Positions 23,106 through 35,559 of a stretch of DNA of 64,000 bases are shown one piece after another. Position numbers and translations under genes: made by a program. The notes below the pieces were generated by a model. The model saw nothing but the letters and a program-made list of their open reading frames with translations, did no database searches and was not told the DNA's origin. The stretch's first letter is position 1, and each line of letters begins with the position of its first letter. The stretch spans positions 45,676,905 through 45,740,904 of the forward strand of contig NW_004624732.1 in NCBI RefSeq assembly GCF_000247695.1. The letters are read 5' to 3'. The DNA is from Heterocephalus glaber. Taxonomy: Eukaryota; Chordata; Mammalia; Rodentia; Bathyergidae.

Positions 23106-23440
23106 TATTGGTCAGATTTATCATCACTGGAATCAAATATCCAACGTACACATTTAAAGGAGGAGAGGTTTAATTTGGGGCAAGTTTTCAGCGGATTCAG
23201 TCAATGCTTGGCTGGCTCTAAAGCAAGGTAGAGCAAAGTTGCTCCATCCCTGTCCCTGTGGTCTGCAAGTGCGACAAAGGAACATCATCAAAGAGAAAGG
23301 AGCTGGGGAGCAGACGCGGTAACTAAGATTCGTTCTCCATGCTCTGTTCAGACACAACCCAAAGTGTGCCTTAGTAATCCCCTAGGTGGCTCCCAAACCA
23401 ATCAAATATACCAACTCACTTTGTAAACTTGACATACAAA
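23106..23440 (-). mobile_element. MaLR LTR (3' LTR of a second element)
   Basis: Antisense LTR: 'aaaggaggagaggtttaatt', 'cagcggattcagtcaatgct', 'tggctggctctaaagcaagg' and 'gagaaaggagctggggagca'. Internal sequence follows at higher coordinates, which makes this the 3' LTR of a minus-strand element. Confidence 0.65.
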
Positions 23441-24080
23441 CATATCTCCTCAAACTACATATAATCTTCAAATAAACATAATAACAATAATTGTTCCTAA
23501 CATAATGCATTTGTCTTTATACTACTGAAAATGCAGTAACCCCTTCCCTCAAAGTCTCAATAGTTCCAGCATTACTCAAAAGTCTAGGCCCAAAATGTTC
23601 TCTAAAATGCAAGATGAACTCTTAGCAGTAAACTTTTGAAAATTCAGAGGATAAATTACATACTTCCCGTATGTAATGGCACAGGGTAAACATTCCCATT
23701 CCAAAAGGGAGCAATAGGAGCACATAAAGTAAAAGGACCAAAACCCATCAGGATAAACATTAAGTCCTGTATACAGTCCTATGTCTGCCATCTGGGGGAA
23801 AATGGTGGCAAGACGTGAGTTCCAAGAGGCTTCAGTAATGGCACCCCTGTGGCCTTGTCAGTTGCAAGCTACATGGCCTCTCTCTTGAGACTGCTGCATT
23901 TGGAACAGACATTCCACATCTCTGGCTTCCCCAACTTTCTGAGGTCATCCTTCATAATGACACTGTTCCACGTCACACACTGCTTCTGGGATAGAAATTT
24001 CTCTCAAATACAAACACCACAATGTGTCATCTTATTCACTGGATCTGGCAATGTGTGACTTCAGGGTCTTGCCCAAAGTC
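23441..24080 (-). mobile_element. MaLR internal region, partial
   Basis: Antisense MST/THE1-type internal sequence: 'atagttccagcattactcaa' plus 'aagtctaggcccaaaatg', 'cattccaaaagggagcaat', 'ggataaacattaagtcctg', 'cacccctgtggccttgtcag'. It aligns with about 290-730 of the first element ('cactccaaaaggcaggaat', 'ggcaaacattaagttc'). The rest of the internal part and the 5' LTR are not visible. Confidence 0.7.
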
Positions 24081-24654
24081 AAAATGATCATGAAAGGTAA
24101 ATGGTTTGAATTGATTCAGGACATCAAGGCATAGAAAACTAAAGTACAACTAAAGAATCTCATAAAAAAGGAATTCCAGAACTACTTTAGGAAGTGTTCA
24201 GAACAATGGGATAAATATGATTGAAGCAAGGGGGACTATTTTAAAAAGGATTAATGGCAATGTGTCTTTTACTGTAATTTTTAAAAATTTAAGCATTGAC
24301 TGTTTTTGATCACCACTCACTTATATACTCAGAAATTCTCATTTTAATCAACATGTAGTTGAGAGAATTCCTTGATAAGAAGTCATAGGTCCAGGTATCT
24401 TAAGGATCCTCGCATTTATGACACCCCAGAATAGTTTTCCATAATGTATTCCCAGGAAGCTTACTGTGGTCACATGAAAAAGCTGGGTTACACAATACTG
24501 ATCAGACTTATTTTAAATTATATAAATATATAAGCTGAATCTCTGGGAGGTGGATATGGTACATATTATTATTTTTTTCATTTTCAGGAGTCTTTGTTTT
24601 GAGAAATTTTTCTCATTTGTAATTCTTAGTAAAGAGAGAGGTTGATTGATTCTT

Positions 24655-24696
24655 TTTCTTTTTGCTTTTTTTTTGGTACCAGGGATTGATCCCCAC
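24655..24696 (-). mobile_element. 5'-truncated ID SINE
   Basis: T-rich run then 'ggtaccagggattgatcccc', only the 3' end of an ID in reverse. A perfect 13-bp target duplication, ttgattgattctt, lies at 24642-24654 and 24697-24709, which proves an insertion despite the small size. Confidence 0.88.
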
Positions 24697-24709
24697 TTGA
24701 TTGATTCTT

Positions 24710-26408
24710 GATTTTGCAAGAGACAATGGCATTTCTGTACCTTCTCCTAAAGTAACTTCAACCAGAGAGAGTATGGATATAAACTTTGTCTAGTCAGGAG
24801 CACTATTTTAACTAGTTTTCTAAAGGATGATCAGTCTCTAAAGGACTCATTAATGTGAATTAAACTTACAAGTAACTGATTTATCAACCAAAATGCTAAT
24901 TTATTCACTTACACCCAACAACACATTGTCCTATGTTCAGAATACCAGAATCAGCTGGAAAATGTACACTATTTCCCAGTCATAAGTTTTCTTGAGAAGT
25001 GGAAGTGAAATCAGGGGTCTTTTGTCAAGAGGCAAAGCAAAAGGAATTGGATATTAGAGAATATTGTCTGTAAGTACTGGTAAACTGAGGCTTTCCTTTG
25101 CATTTCAGGTTCATATCTATGAAAACAACCAAGCTTCTTTCCTCTTTCTGATTATTGCTCAATAAGCCTGACAGATTGCAGTATTTACTTAAAAAATTCC
25201 TCATCACTTAAATATTCTGTTGTAATATTTCTTTACTATGGGTATTTCAGAAAATTAATGACTTTTCAGTTTATTTTTCTTTATTTGCAGTTCTGATTAT
25301 TATCTTTCCTGTGGAGTTTTGGGGAAAAAAAAACCTTCTATGGGCTCCTTGATGAATTTTAGACCTATTCATCTTATCGTAAAGACATTGCAAAATAGCC
25401 TTTTAGGGAGGGTTCTTCTGCATATGGCTAATCTCTTTTATTTTAGGTTGAATGGTGTCAGCATCAATTATCAAGGTAATGCAAGGCTGTGTTTGTATGT
25501 TTTTAGTGTACTTTCTACTTAAGAAGCATAATATCAAATACAGGCTATATAACTAAAATACTCTGCTTGGTATTGAGATTTTATACCATAAAAATATTTT
25601 GTTGTTTTTAAGGATGGTGTCACAGCTACACAACTGGAAAAACTGGTGTTTCAGAGATGGTCGTATTCAATGATTCAGTACAGGATGTACTTATAAGATG
25701 ACTCTCTTTATGCCCAGGCATTTCAGTTGGTTTAGTGACATAATGATGAATAAGATTTCAAATGTAATTCTAAGAGTATATCAAATGTATTAAATATAGA
25801 TCAGAACTTGTTCTCAGGTTGAGCAAATGATCATCTATTACTCATTTTATTTCAGAGCATTCCAGAAATGAATTGGTCAGTCTTTAAAAATATTTCCTCA
25901 AGGCCAGTTGATTCTTCACATTCTTCCATTAAAGTCTTATCATTTTATAATAACAATTTATTTTGTGTTCCATACAAATATCCCTGAAAGAATTTACCTT
26001 GCTGTCAGCCATGTGGAGTGGAAAGAAAGAGAATAGGAAGTCAGAAATCTAACTTAACAGGGCACTTACTAGAGAAGCACTGCTTTAACAGTCACGAGCC
26101 TTTGAGTCTAGCCTGATCCTAGCCTTGCACAAACTCATCTCCCATAACTCACTTATCTTGGTGGATTGCAGTTTCCTTATTCTAATAAGAAAGGTTACCC
26201 ATATATCAGATGATATGATACGGGTGTTAGCCAAATATGCTAGTGACTGAACTTGTCTCAGGTGAAGAGACAAAAAAGTTGTGCGGAACTGTGATATAAA
26301 AGATGCAAAGATAACCCTAGATGCCTTAACATCTGACTTCCAGCTGTTCATCTGAGGCCATAGTAAGTGATTCTTGGAAGTGGGTTGTTAGATTGAATGT
26401 AATTATGG
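24710..26408. other. AT-rich non-coding stretch, nothing recognised
   Basis: No gene or repeat supported. Short frames (60-88 codons) at 25025-25207, 25319-25522 and 26085-26351 lack any recognisable feature. Confidence 0.5.
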
Positions 26409-26817
26409 TGTGATGGTTAAGTTTATGTGTCATTTTGACCAGGTTTGGTGTACCCACATTAACCGTTATTTCTGAATACGTCTGTGAGGGTGCTGTTGGA
26501 TGAAAGTAGCAGTTGAATTGGAGGCTTCAGTACAACTGACTGCCCCCTCCAAAGTGGGTGGGCATCATCCATTCTACCAAGGGCCAGACAGAAACAAAAA
26601 GCAAGAGGAAGAGTATGCTCCTTTCTGTCTCACTGCTGGAGCAGGGATATCTCATCTTTTCTCCTACCCTAAGCCTGGGATTATGACCAGGTTTTCTGTT
26701 TTTAGATCTTTCAGTTCAAGTTCAATCAAAACATTAGCTTTCCTGTTTCTCTAACTTACAGACAACGATTCATGAAACTTCTCAGCTTCCACAATGGTGA
26801 AAGCCAATTCTTTATAA

Positions 26818-26821
<4 letters not shown>

Positions 26822-26864
<43 letters not shown>
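26822..26864. repeat. (TC)n microsatellite, left of gap
   Basis: Perfect TC units run into the assembly gap. They arise from the CT-rich tail of the MLT2 LTR. Confidence 0.97.
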
Positions 26865-26964
26865 NNNNNNNNNNNNNNNNNNNNNNNNNNNNNNNNNNNN
26901 NNNNNNNNNNNNNNNNNNNNNNNNNNNNNNNNNNNNNNNNNNNNNNNNNNNNNNNNNNNNNNNN
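26865..26964. other. Assembly gap (100 N)
   Basis: Exactly 100 N, a common placeholder for a gap of unknown size. The true length of the TC repeat is not known. Confidence 0.99.
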
Positions 26965-26986
26965 TCTCTCTCTCTCTCTCTCTCTC
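26965..26986. repeat. (TC)n microsatellite, right of gap
   Basis: Eleven TC units resume after the gap in the same phase and strand. Confidence 0.97.
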
Positions 26987-27012
26987 CTCTTTCTTTGGAG
27001 AAATACAATTAA

Positions 27013-29489
27013 TTCAGATGATGTTTGGTAGTCATTAGTATTTTGTCCAATATCACATAGTAAAAATTTGATAGAGCTAGGAAAATTTTGGAGTACACAA
27101 AGACACAGAAAGTGAGATCTCAGTTTTGGTTGTTTTTTTGTTTTTTGTTTTTTTATAGACTACAATGTATTTTGACTTACTTTGTAGAAAGGAAAGCAGG
27201 CCTGACATAAATACACACTAATTTGATCTCCTAGATTGTTAGTAGACAACTAAGACCAATGTCTCAGGCTCCTAATGGGTAACTTTTTTCAACACTCAGA
27301 TTCTTCTATGACAAATTTTGAGCAAATGTGGGGAAATGTTATAATTGTCTATTTCAATCCCTTCACATTTTAAATGAGAAAACTGTATCAGCACACCTAC
27401 AGCTACAACTCTGGTCTCCTAATAAAAATCGGGTATTCATATTTCTATATATTTGATTTAAATTTTTACTTTATGTAATAACATAAATAATAGTAATAGT
27501 CACAAAGTCTAAAATACCTGTGTACTGTGTGCTTAGTGATATAAACTCTAAATCATAAAATATTGTGGCAGCTCTGTCCGGGCATCCACAACAAAGATTT
27601 TAAATTAATCATGTTCTTTATATTCAGATTCTGTTTCTATCATAGAAAAGTAATCTTTTTAAAAGTGCATACTTATTTCATTACATGAGTTCATCTCATA
27701 TTAAATAAAAATGTTATTTCTGTACTTTCATATATGAGCATACTGTATCAGTCATATATATACTCTCATGTATTTCTGTTGGTTGTATAAACAACAAAGT
27801 TTGCCCAGATGTAAAGATTTTAAGGAGTAATAATAATTATAAGAGCATACTTTACTCTTTGTTAAACCAGAGTTCTTCCATTGTTGACTACTTTAGGCCA
27901 AAACACAATTTGAAAATTATAACTACTGCTTAAGTTATTGCATGAAAATTTATATAGATGCATACAGTTCATAAGAGTTGACCAAGTCTATTTTACCATC
28001 ATGAAAGGGCTTTATTTTCATGGAAAGAACTATCAATATTCACATTTGTCATGAGATTGTTTGCTTTTTATAGACTACCTCTGTTTTTCACCAGGATACA
28101 ACTGGTGAAAACATAATAGATAAGCGTGGTGCTCTGCTGCCAGTGAGTAATTTTTAAAGATCATATGGAATCCGGAGGGTCATCCACCTTTGGACAAAAA
28201 TTAACTAACCAGTCAATCTCCTGAGGTATTCAGTATATTAATTTTATCTTCAGTTGCCTAAAGCCTATTTCAAAATGCAACATTTGCCTTATGTATTTTC
28301 AGTCTGATTCAGGGGTTAAATTGTTAATGCTTTATTTTGACTTCCTTAATTTTTATTTTTTTTTTAGTCAAACTTTGCTTTTACTCTCTCTGAGGAATAA
28401 CAAATGGACAGCTTTCTTCTCTTGTACTCCTGCTTCCATTACCATCACAGCAGAATGCATCTGAGACTGTAATAATTCAGTGATGAAATACAAAATGTCG
28501 CAATGCCATCTCTCTTAAAGTGAACTGAGATTTTGTTATGCCATTTTAGGTGCACTAATAGCAACTCAAGTTCCACGGAGTACCCTAATGTGAATTTAAT
28601 GAGCTGATAGCATATAAATGGCAGTACTGTGAGGGTGAAGGTGACATAACCTTTTTCTTTCCACTTGATGTTTGTCTTTGAAAAACTACAGATCTGTTCA
28701 AAATGTACTATATTATTACTAAGTGGCGCATCACTCACCAGAGAAGCTACTATTGTTTTAGCATATAAGAATATTTTGTTTTTACTGGAACTAGTAGCCA
28801 GAGTAATTTTTTTTATCATTAGGATAATAAAATCTGAATATTCTTTTCTCTGAACAAACACAAATTATGTTGTGCTTTAATGTCTCTTTTTCCATAGGTG
28901 GATGCTCTCCACTGGGAAATATTTACTCATGAAACCCTAGCCTTTGAATGTTACAGTCAGTGCCGTATTAAGACTGTAAAGACAGTGAAAATATTCAACC
29001 TTATATGAGGTATTATGTGAGGATGTTATCAAGATTTTTTTTTTTGAGTGTAGTTAATTACAGTGGATTCCTCAGTTTAATTCAGGTTTTCAGGATGGCC
29101 CAGTCTATGTAAAAATCCAGGTAAGCAAATTAGATTGGATAAGGAGCATGGCTTATCCTTGGCACATATTGGTAATGGAATAACAGAAAGAGGTGACAAC
29201 TTTTTCAAAGAAGAAAATGATTCAATATTTTTGATGGTGGTTAGTAATAATGAATAGAGAAATACTTTGTTAAAGTTAATCACATTCCCATGTATTTTAG
29301 TGGGATTTATTTTCTAGAAATACTAGGTCTATATCACAGCACAGTGGCAGATTTGGGGATGAAAGTGAGGCAAATATTGACATGAAATGCATAAGAATGA
29401 GAGACTTGTGTACCCATGTCTCATTTCATTGAACATCTTTGAGGTTCCTTCCATTTAAAAGGGAAATATACACCTCAAATATTTTTACA
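27013..29489. other. AT-rich non-coding stretch
   Basis: No repeat or gene recognised. It holds the longest open frame of the window, 138 codons at 28445-28861 on the minus strand. That frame has no recognisable domain and a Phe/Ile/Leu/Lys-heavy composition expected of AT-rich chance frames. The stretch 28430-28860 has few repeat-like features and could be a conserved non-coding segment, which cannot be judged without other species. Confidence 0.45.
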
Positions 29490-29655
29490 ACTCTTTGAAC
29501 TTTTTGTTCCATCCTCCTTAATTTACAAATGAAGGGGCCAAAGGGATTGCATGATTTTCTGAAGTCTCAAGTCTAGTTGAAATAACAGAGCCAAGCAAGA
29601 TTAGAACACTCATACTCTGATTCCCTTTTCTGTGGTTGTTCTACTTTCATGGCTA
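29490..29655 (-). mobile_element. MIR SINE
   Basis: Complement of MIR: 'atttacaaatgaaggggcca', 'gggattgcatgattttctga', 'agtctcaagtctagttgaaa', 'acagagccaagcaagattag', 'aacactcatactctgattcc'. Confidence 0.7.
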
Positions 29656-31586
29656 CATCAAGACATAATAAAGACATGAAATCGATGTGATTTTTAAAAT
29701 TCATTAGCCATTCATGCAAATCTAAATAACTAATAAGCACTCCAATCTAAACTGAAGTTGGCATTCTAGGAAGTTAAAAATCACTTTGCAAAATCTGTCA
29801 AAATTCAAGAAGTTCAATTAGCTCTCCAAACAATAATATATTTTGGGTTGTATTTTATGAAAATAAAATTAAGCATCTTTAGAGTCCCAAAAGTTTGGAT
29901 TTTGGCAAAATTCAAAAACCTTTTGGTTGCCAGGTGACAAAGAAAAACACATCCCATATGCTTAACAACCAACATGTACATATTTTGTCTTTCCAAGGTT
30001 TCCAGGGCTGGACAGGCATAATGATGCATTACTGGTGAAGGAGCTTCCAGCAGGGACAAATGTTTATCTGTTTTAAAAACCATTTTCTTAATCCTTAAGA
30101 AAACAACCCAATATTTCTCATTGTTTAGTGATTGAGTAAAGGTTAATGCTACCCAGTAGAGATTGTCTTCCACATTATATCTGTATTATTTTAGGAACAA
30201 TATTTGTTTAAAGAGAATCACTAGATGCATTATACTTGCAAAGCACTAAATATATGGTAGATTCTCCTATAAAAGCATTATAATCTTTATCACATCTTTT
30301 GTTATTAACATAGCAGATTATTTTTTTAACTTTATGGAATTATATTGAAGTCTATTCTCTTTTAAATATATTAAATGTATTTCTCATGCTTTAAAATTTG
30401 AGACAAAAGATCAGTGAAAACATCTTTTATTATATTTAATGACTAGCTGAGTGATAGAATGATGTGTTATTCACAAATTCTTCGCAAAGTGAATCTGTGC
30501 CTATTGAAGTAACTCCTGCCCACTTAAAAATCAATAACTGATTTATTGGTTACTCATGGCAATGAGATTTTACATGGACTGGAACAATGATTATATTTGA
30601 TTTTGTAAAAAGTACTTATAGCTTTTACATTTGTATTTGTTCTTAATGTTCAAAAATAAAATGTGATGTTAATCAAAAAAAGAGGGTAACCATTATGAAA
30701 AGTTTGGCAAAAGAAAGCAATGGCTTTCTTTTGGATCTTTTGGTTTATAGAGTTATTTTAATCTGTTTTCTAAGAATATGAGATTTTTATCATGGGACAC
30801 AACACATCTCTTGTTTTATTCAGCATTTAATATTACAAATTAAAAATTTTACAAGAATTTAATAACACTATTTCATTGATTTAAAAAAAGTTGGTTAAAA
30901 ATCGTAGCAGTAAATATTCTGTTGATTCTTTAATAGTATTTTTGAGAATCTTACAACAAATTAATGTCCTGAAGTATCTAGATTGAATTATTAATACTCA
31001 TAAAATGTTCATAAATGTTAGTTTCAAGTAGATTTCTGTACAAATTTCACACATTTGAATTTTAATAGCACTTTGTTAAAAGTTATTGAAATTCTTTGAA
31101 CAAAAGTTTATTTTGTTTTCAGACTTAAAAATAATAAAATATGTGCAAAATTTAAGTAATAGAGACATATATTCTAGCAGTTTAATGTCTTGCATAATTC
31201 TATCTCATGAAAAAATATTTTTCAATGAATTTATCCATATTTCTTCAGTTTTTATCTTTTATATATATTAATAATTTTCTGATTTTTATGTAAATTTGGA
31301 TCATATAATTGATTTGTTCTTCAACATACTATCCTTCACCTATCAATGTATTAACTATGTCTTGCTTATTTTTAAAAATAAGCTGATGATAATGATTTAG
31401 CTATAAATCATACTTATGTATCACATTAATATATGGTGAATTGCATTATATCTTAACTAGTTTGTACTTGATTTCTTTAAAAGTTTATAAAGCTACACAT
31501 AATGTTTTTGTAAACTTTTTTATATGTATGTGTATTGTGGGAGCATTTTTACATAATAAATTCCTGGAATTAAAAATGCGAAATAG
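29656..31586. other. AT-rich non-coding stretch, nothing recognised
   Basis: No gene or repeat supported. A minus-strand frame of 119 codons (29814-30173) shows no known motif. Confidence 0.5.
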
Positions 31587-31669
31587 TGGGGCTGGGGATG
31601 TAGCTCTGTGGTTTTGCTGCCTGCTGTGCAAGTGCAAGGACCCGAGTTCAATTCCCGGTACAAAAAAAA
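31587..31669 (+). mobile_element. ID SINE, full unit
   Basis: 'ggggctggggatgtagctct', 'tgctgtgcaagtgcaaggac', 'cgagttcaattcccggtac' and an A13 tail. The flanking duplication is 15 bases with one mismatch (aaaaatgcgaaatag before, aaaaatgctaaatag after). Confidence 0.94.
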
Positions 31670-31684
31670 AAAAATGCTAAATAG

Positions 31685-34600
31685 AAGGATATGTAGAAAT
31701 CCAACTTGAGGATTTATTGACAATTTTCTCTCCAAAAGGCTCTAATAATTTATTTACTACTTAACTATTGTTAACCAAGCAGAAATTTTACTTATGCTTT
31801 CTCTACTTGGCCTGTGGGCAATTCTATAGTACCTGACCTAACTCAAAAGACTGTATTCTTAATTCCTAGAAATTCCTGTGAGAGTCAACTACCAGATTCT
31901 GTTGTCATGGCACATCTCACAGAGTCTCGGACACCTCTCAAAGTATTTTGAAATTTAAGAAATAGAGAGAATAAAAGCTACACGGTTCCCAATCCAAAAT
32001 TAGCCAGATTTTAAATTAAGTTCAGATTGAAACAGGGAACAAAATCCTAAAGAGCTAATTTATCCCCTTTTCCCAACTGAAAAGAAAGCCTCAAGAGGTG
32101 AAAAAAAAGTCCTATCCTACTCTAATTTAGGATAAAAGAGACATATCCCCTTTCATATCTTCAAAACTATGTGTCTGATGTCTATTCTATCCAAGGGATT
32201 ATACTAGGTACTGTGTAAGATATAAAGAAAAATGATTAATGAATATTGTTGTAATTTTGATCAGCCTTTCAATATTTTTACATAAATAAACACAGAAAAC
32301 AAAAATAAGCATGAAAGCAAAAAAATATGAAAAATGCGGAAAACTGATGTAGCAGCTTCTAGGAAGAAATTTGTTTTTGACTATAAATATCATCCAAGCT
32401 TTATGGAAAATGTTACAATTCACTGGGTCTTAAACAGTGAGAGATATTTGATATGAAATATATAAGAAACAGTTCTCCATGGAGAAGGAAGGGTTTTTAA
32501 AACAATATATTACCTGCTTAAATCTAATCTTCTCCTTTTTATGTCATACAAAATCTCATCTAGAATCAAAAAATCTTTCACCATCAGAGTTCACCAAATG
32601 TAACATAGGAGTTTTCATAATCTGGCATATAAAGATTCTGTATATCTATATTTATTTTTACACTTTTTCAATTCTTGTTCGTCACAAGTATGTAATTTAT
32701 TTGAGTAAATGTCATAAATGAGAGATAAACTGGTTGACTTTTATTTGTACCAAAAACTAGTTTGAATTTTTGCCTTTGTTAATATTATTGCGAATGTAAA
32801 TGTCTGACAGATGACAAGCTAACAGACTTCATTTTTGCATATTTGACTTTGTAATATACATTATTTTATTTTGGATGCATTTCAATCACTTCTGATGCAA
32901 ATGTTTGGAAGAAGGATGGATTAGAATATGAGAAAGAAGAGAATCCACAGCCTTTGATTTGTTTGTGTATAACCCTGGATCAAATCATGTGTAAAAATCT
33001 ACACAAATTTGATTCTGGGTTCTTTTAGGACTAAATTAGTAGAATGTTCACCTGGATAGGCTAACACAAAGGCAGAAATTGGCTGTATATTTCAGTATAT
33101 TTTCCTAAAATTACAGTACAATAGATTGTTATTCTCTATGATGGATGCAAGTCTTCCAATGATGTTACTTTGAGCTTAAAAATAATATATGAAGCTGACA
33201 CTTCTGAATAACCAAGTTATACGCACCATCATTTTAACTTCACAAGGTGTACAGATTATCTCTAAAAAATGTGCATATCAGAAAATGTGAATAGCTTGTC
33301 ACCCTAAATCCCACATGTGTGATAGGAGTCCAAGTGACAGAACACTGAAAAAGCATGTTTCTTGTTTGCCCACAACCTCAGTCTGTCATTCCATTTGGTC
33401 CAAATTCATGACCATGACCTAGGTGCCATGAATTAGTGAATAGTGTCATCCCATTGAAATGACATTTTAGATCAAATTTCAATGATGGTTTCAATCAAAT
33501 ACGTATGTGGCAGCTTTAAGCAACTCACTCCTCTTTGAAGAGTATAGGTATATGAAGCCAGGAGTATGGCTTAGGTGAACTTTCAATAAGCTTCCAAGCC
33601 CGACAATTCTGTATTTCAAATATTTAGAGATCAGAATCCCAAAAGAACTTTATGGAAAGAAATCTCAGACCTTAAAACCAGCATTGGCCAAATTTCATTA
33701 AAAATCTATGTTACCTTAAAAGGAAAAACACTAAGACAATGGTAAATGGCTTGGATTAAAAGATCATATATCATCATGTGGTTTGCTCACAAGAGCAAGA
33801 GATTGGGAAACCCTCAAGGAAACAAAGCTTGAGCCATAGAAGCAAATGGTCACTGCTGCAAAGCCCAATGAATTCAAGCTTTGTGTATACAAGTGGATTG
33901 AGTGGTTTTGGAAACCACACCTCTATCAGTTTATACACATGGATCTGGCCCGGCTGTTACCAGTCAGATGTTAAGCTTTGAATTTACACAACTTTTGATG
34001 TTTGAAATTTTGTTTGGCCATCAATACATTTTTTTATTTCTTTCTGATTTTTTAAAAAAATCCTTATTGCAGCAACAAAATTTCATCCAGAAACACACAC
34101 CAGAATCTTACTCATAGGTACCTATAATATCATTTCATTTCATAGAACTTACATATTTAATACAATTTGAATGGTTTGAATCAATGTTAAACAGAGCTCT
34201 AACTGAAGTAATATGGAAATTTGTGTAACCTTCAATTATAAAAAGCATACTTACAGGAAAGAAATTTTTCTAGTCTTCTCTGGGAAGTCCACATAACTTA
34301 TTTATTAGCTCTATATTTGATTTAGAGCAAATGAAATTAATCAGCATCAAACTCTCCAAAATGCAATCATTTCCATAGGTCACAGATCTAAAATATGCTG
34401 TAAAAAGTTCAAGATAGAAGCTACTAAGCCCTTTCACGTTGTTCGCATCCTTTAATGATCAAATGAAAAAAAAATGTTAGAAACGTTGGCTTGGTGATTT
34501 GTTCAAGATAGTATAATGTGTTAATCCCAAAGTTATTCTTTATTCTGGCCTTGAACGCAGATTTCTTTTCTCTACAATATATAAAATGTCAAAGGCTTCA

Positions 34601-35559
34601 AAATCCTAAATTTAGTACTCTTCTTACCTTGAGAATAAGAATGCTGGTGAGCCTAAAATACTTAACAAAATGGCTGTTTGTGGGACAGAATGGCTTCCAT
34701 TATTTCCTTATTATCTTTCACCAAGTTCCAACACTCATCTAAAACAGCCAACCAAACCAAACAAAAAAAGTACAAGAAAAGTTGAAGAAGGAAAAGTGGG
34801 ACAAGAATTGGGGTAGAAAATAATTTTAATATTCCACTAAATCAGGTGTTTTAGGTGGAAAAGAAATTTATCCCTATGGTATTATAAAATGAGAGCAACG
34901 TTTGATCCAACATTTTGGATTGTATTAATAATTGCTAATGTTGAAAAACTCATAAATATGTATTTACTTCAAATTTTATAATACTCTGTTGGTTCAATAT
35001 GAGAGGATTTCTGTGTAGATACTTATTGGATGAGTTAGCTCTACAGTGAATGCCCTTTTAGGACCAATCAAGTTATGAGTTTCTCAGGTGCCAAGATGAT
35101 ACGTGTTTGTTAAGTTTTGTTCTTTAACATTAAGGATTTTCTTCTTTGTTAGTACAGACATTTTAACATTTTTAATTAAGGTATTTTTAATGAGGATTAA
35201 TTTAGAAGCAAAATAATTGTATGTGTGAAAACAACCTGGCTCTTGAAATAAAGACACACTTACTAATTTTGAGTGTTTTTAGAGAGACAATTTTCAGTAG
35301 GCCCTACTTTCTCCTTGTAGGAAAAATCTTCAAAGGTTGAGAGAAATAGCCAAAGTCTCAGAGTAATGGATTTCCACACAAACTGCTTATTAGAATGAGT
35401 TAACTAGTCTGCTGTGTGTCAAGGTCATTGGCTTTTATTTAAAAAAATTCTCACGTGACAATGTGACAACTTCAGGCAATGTTGGGAACTCCTGTCATAG
35501 ATCATTTTATGACCATGATTTTGGTGTCACTATCCGTCTCAATTTCTATCCATTTGCCA
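31685..35559. other. AT-rich non-coding stretch, nothing recognised
   Basis: Almost 3.9 kb with no supported gene, RNA or repeat. Short scattered frames (up to 80 codons) only. Confidence 0.5.

Larger units (their letters stand above)
26409..27012 (+). mobile_element. MLT2-type ERVL LTR with expanded CT tail
   Basis: Starts 'tgtgatggttaagtttatgt', then 'cgtctgtgagggtgctgttg', 'tggatgaaagtagcagttga', 'gtgggtgggcatcatccatt', 'ctcagcttccacaatggtga' and 'gccaattctttataataaat' (AATAAA), followed by CT repeats and 'ctttggagaaatacaattaa' at the end. This is the order of the MLT2 consensus, whose 3' end naturally carries ctctctct before gttctctggagaaccctgactaat. The LTR is interrupted by the assembly gap. 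Confidence 0.88.

Noticed and set aside
26751..27038. Overlapping frames on both strands across the gap
   Set aside because: They only read CT/GA dinucleotides and unknown bases.
28445..28861. Longest open frame (138 codons, minus strand)
   Set aside because: No recognisable domain, no splice or promoter context, and a hydrophobic/Lys-rich composition as expected by chance in AT-rich DNA. Kept only as a possible conserved segment to test.
31587..31669. tRNA gene candidate (A and B boxes)
   Set aside because: The boxes belong to an ID SINE with A-tail and target duplication; there is no tRNA cloverleaf with a proper acceptor end. The same holds for the other ID copies.
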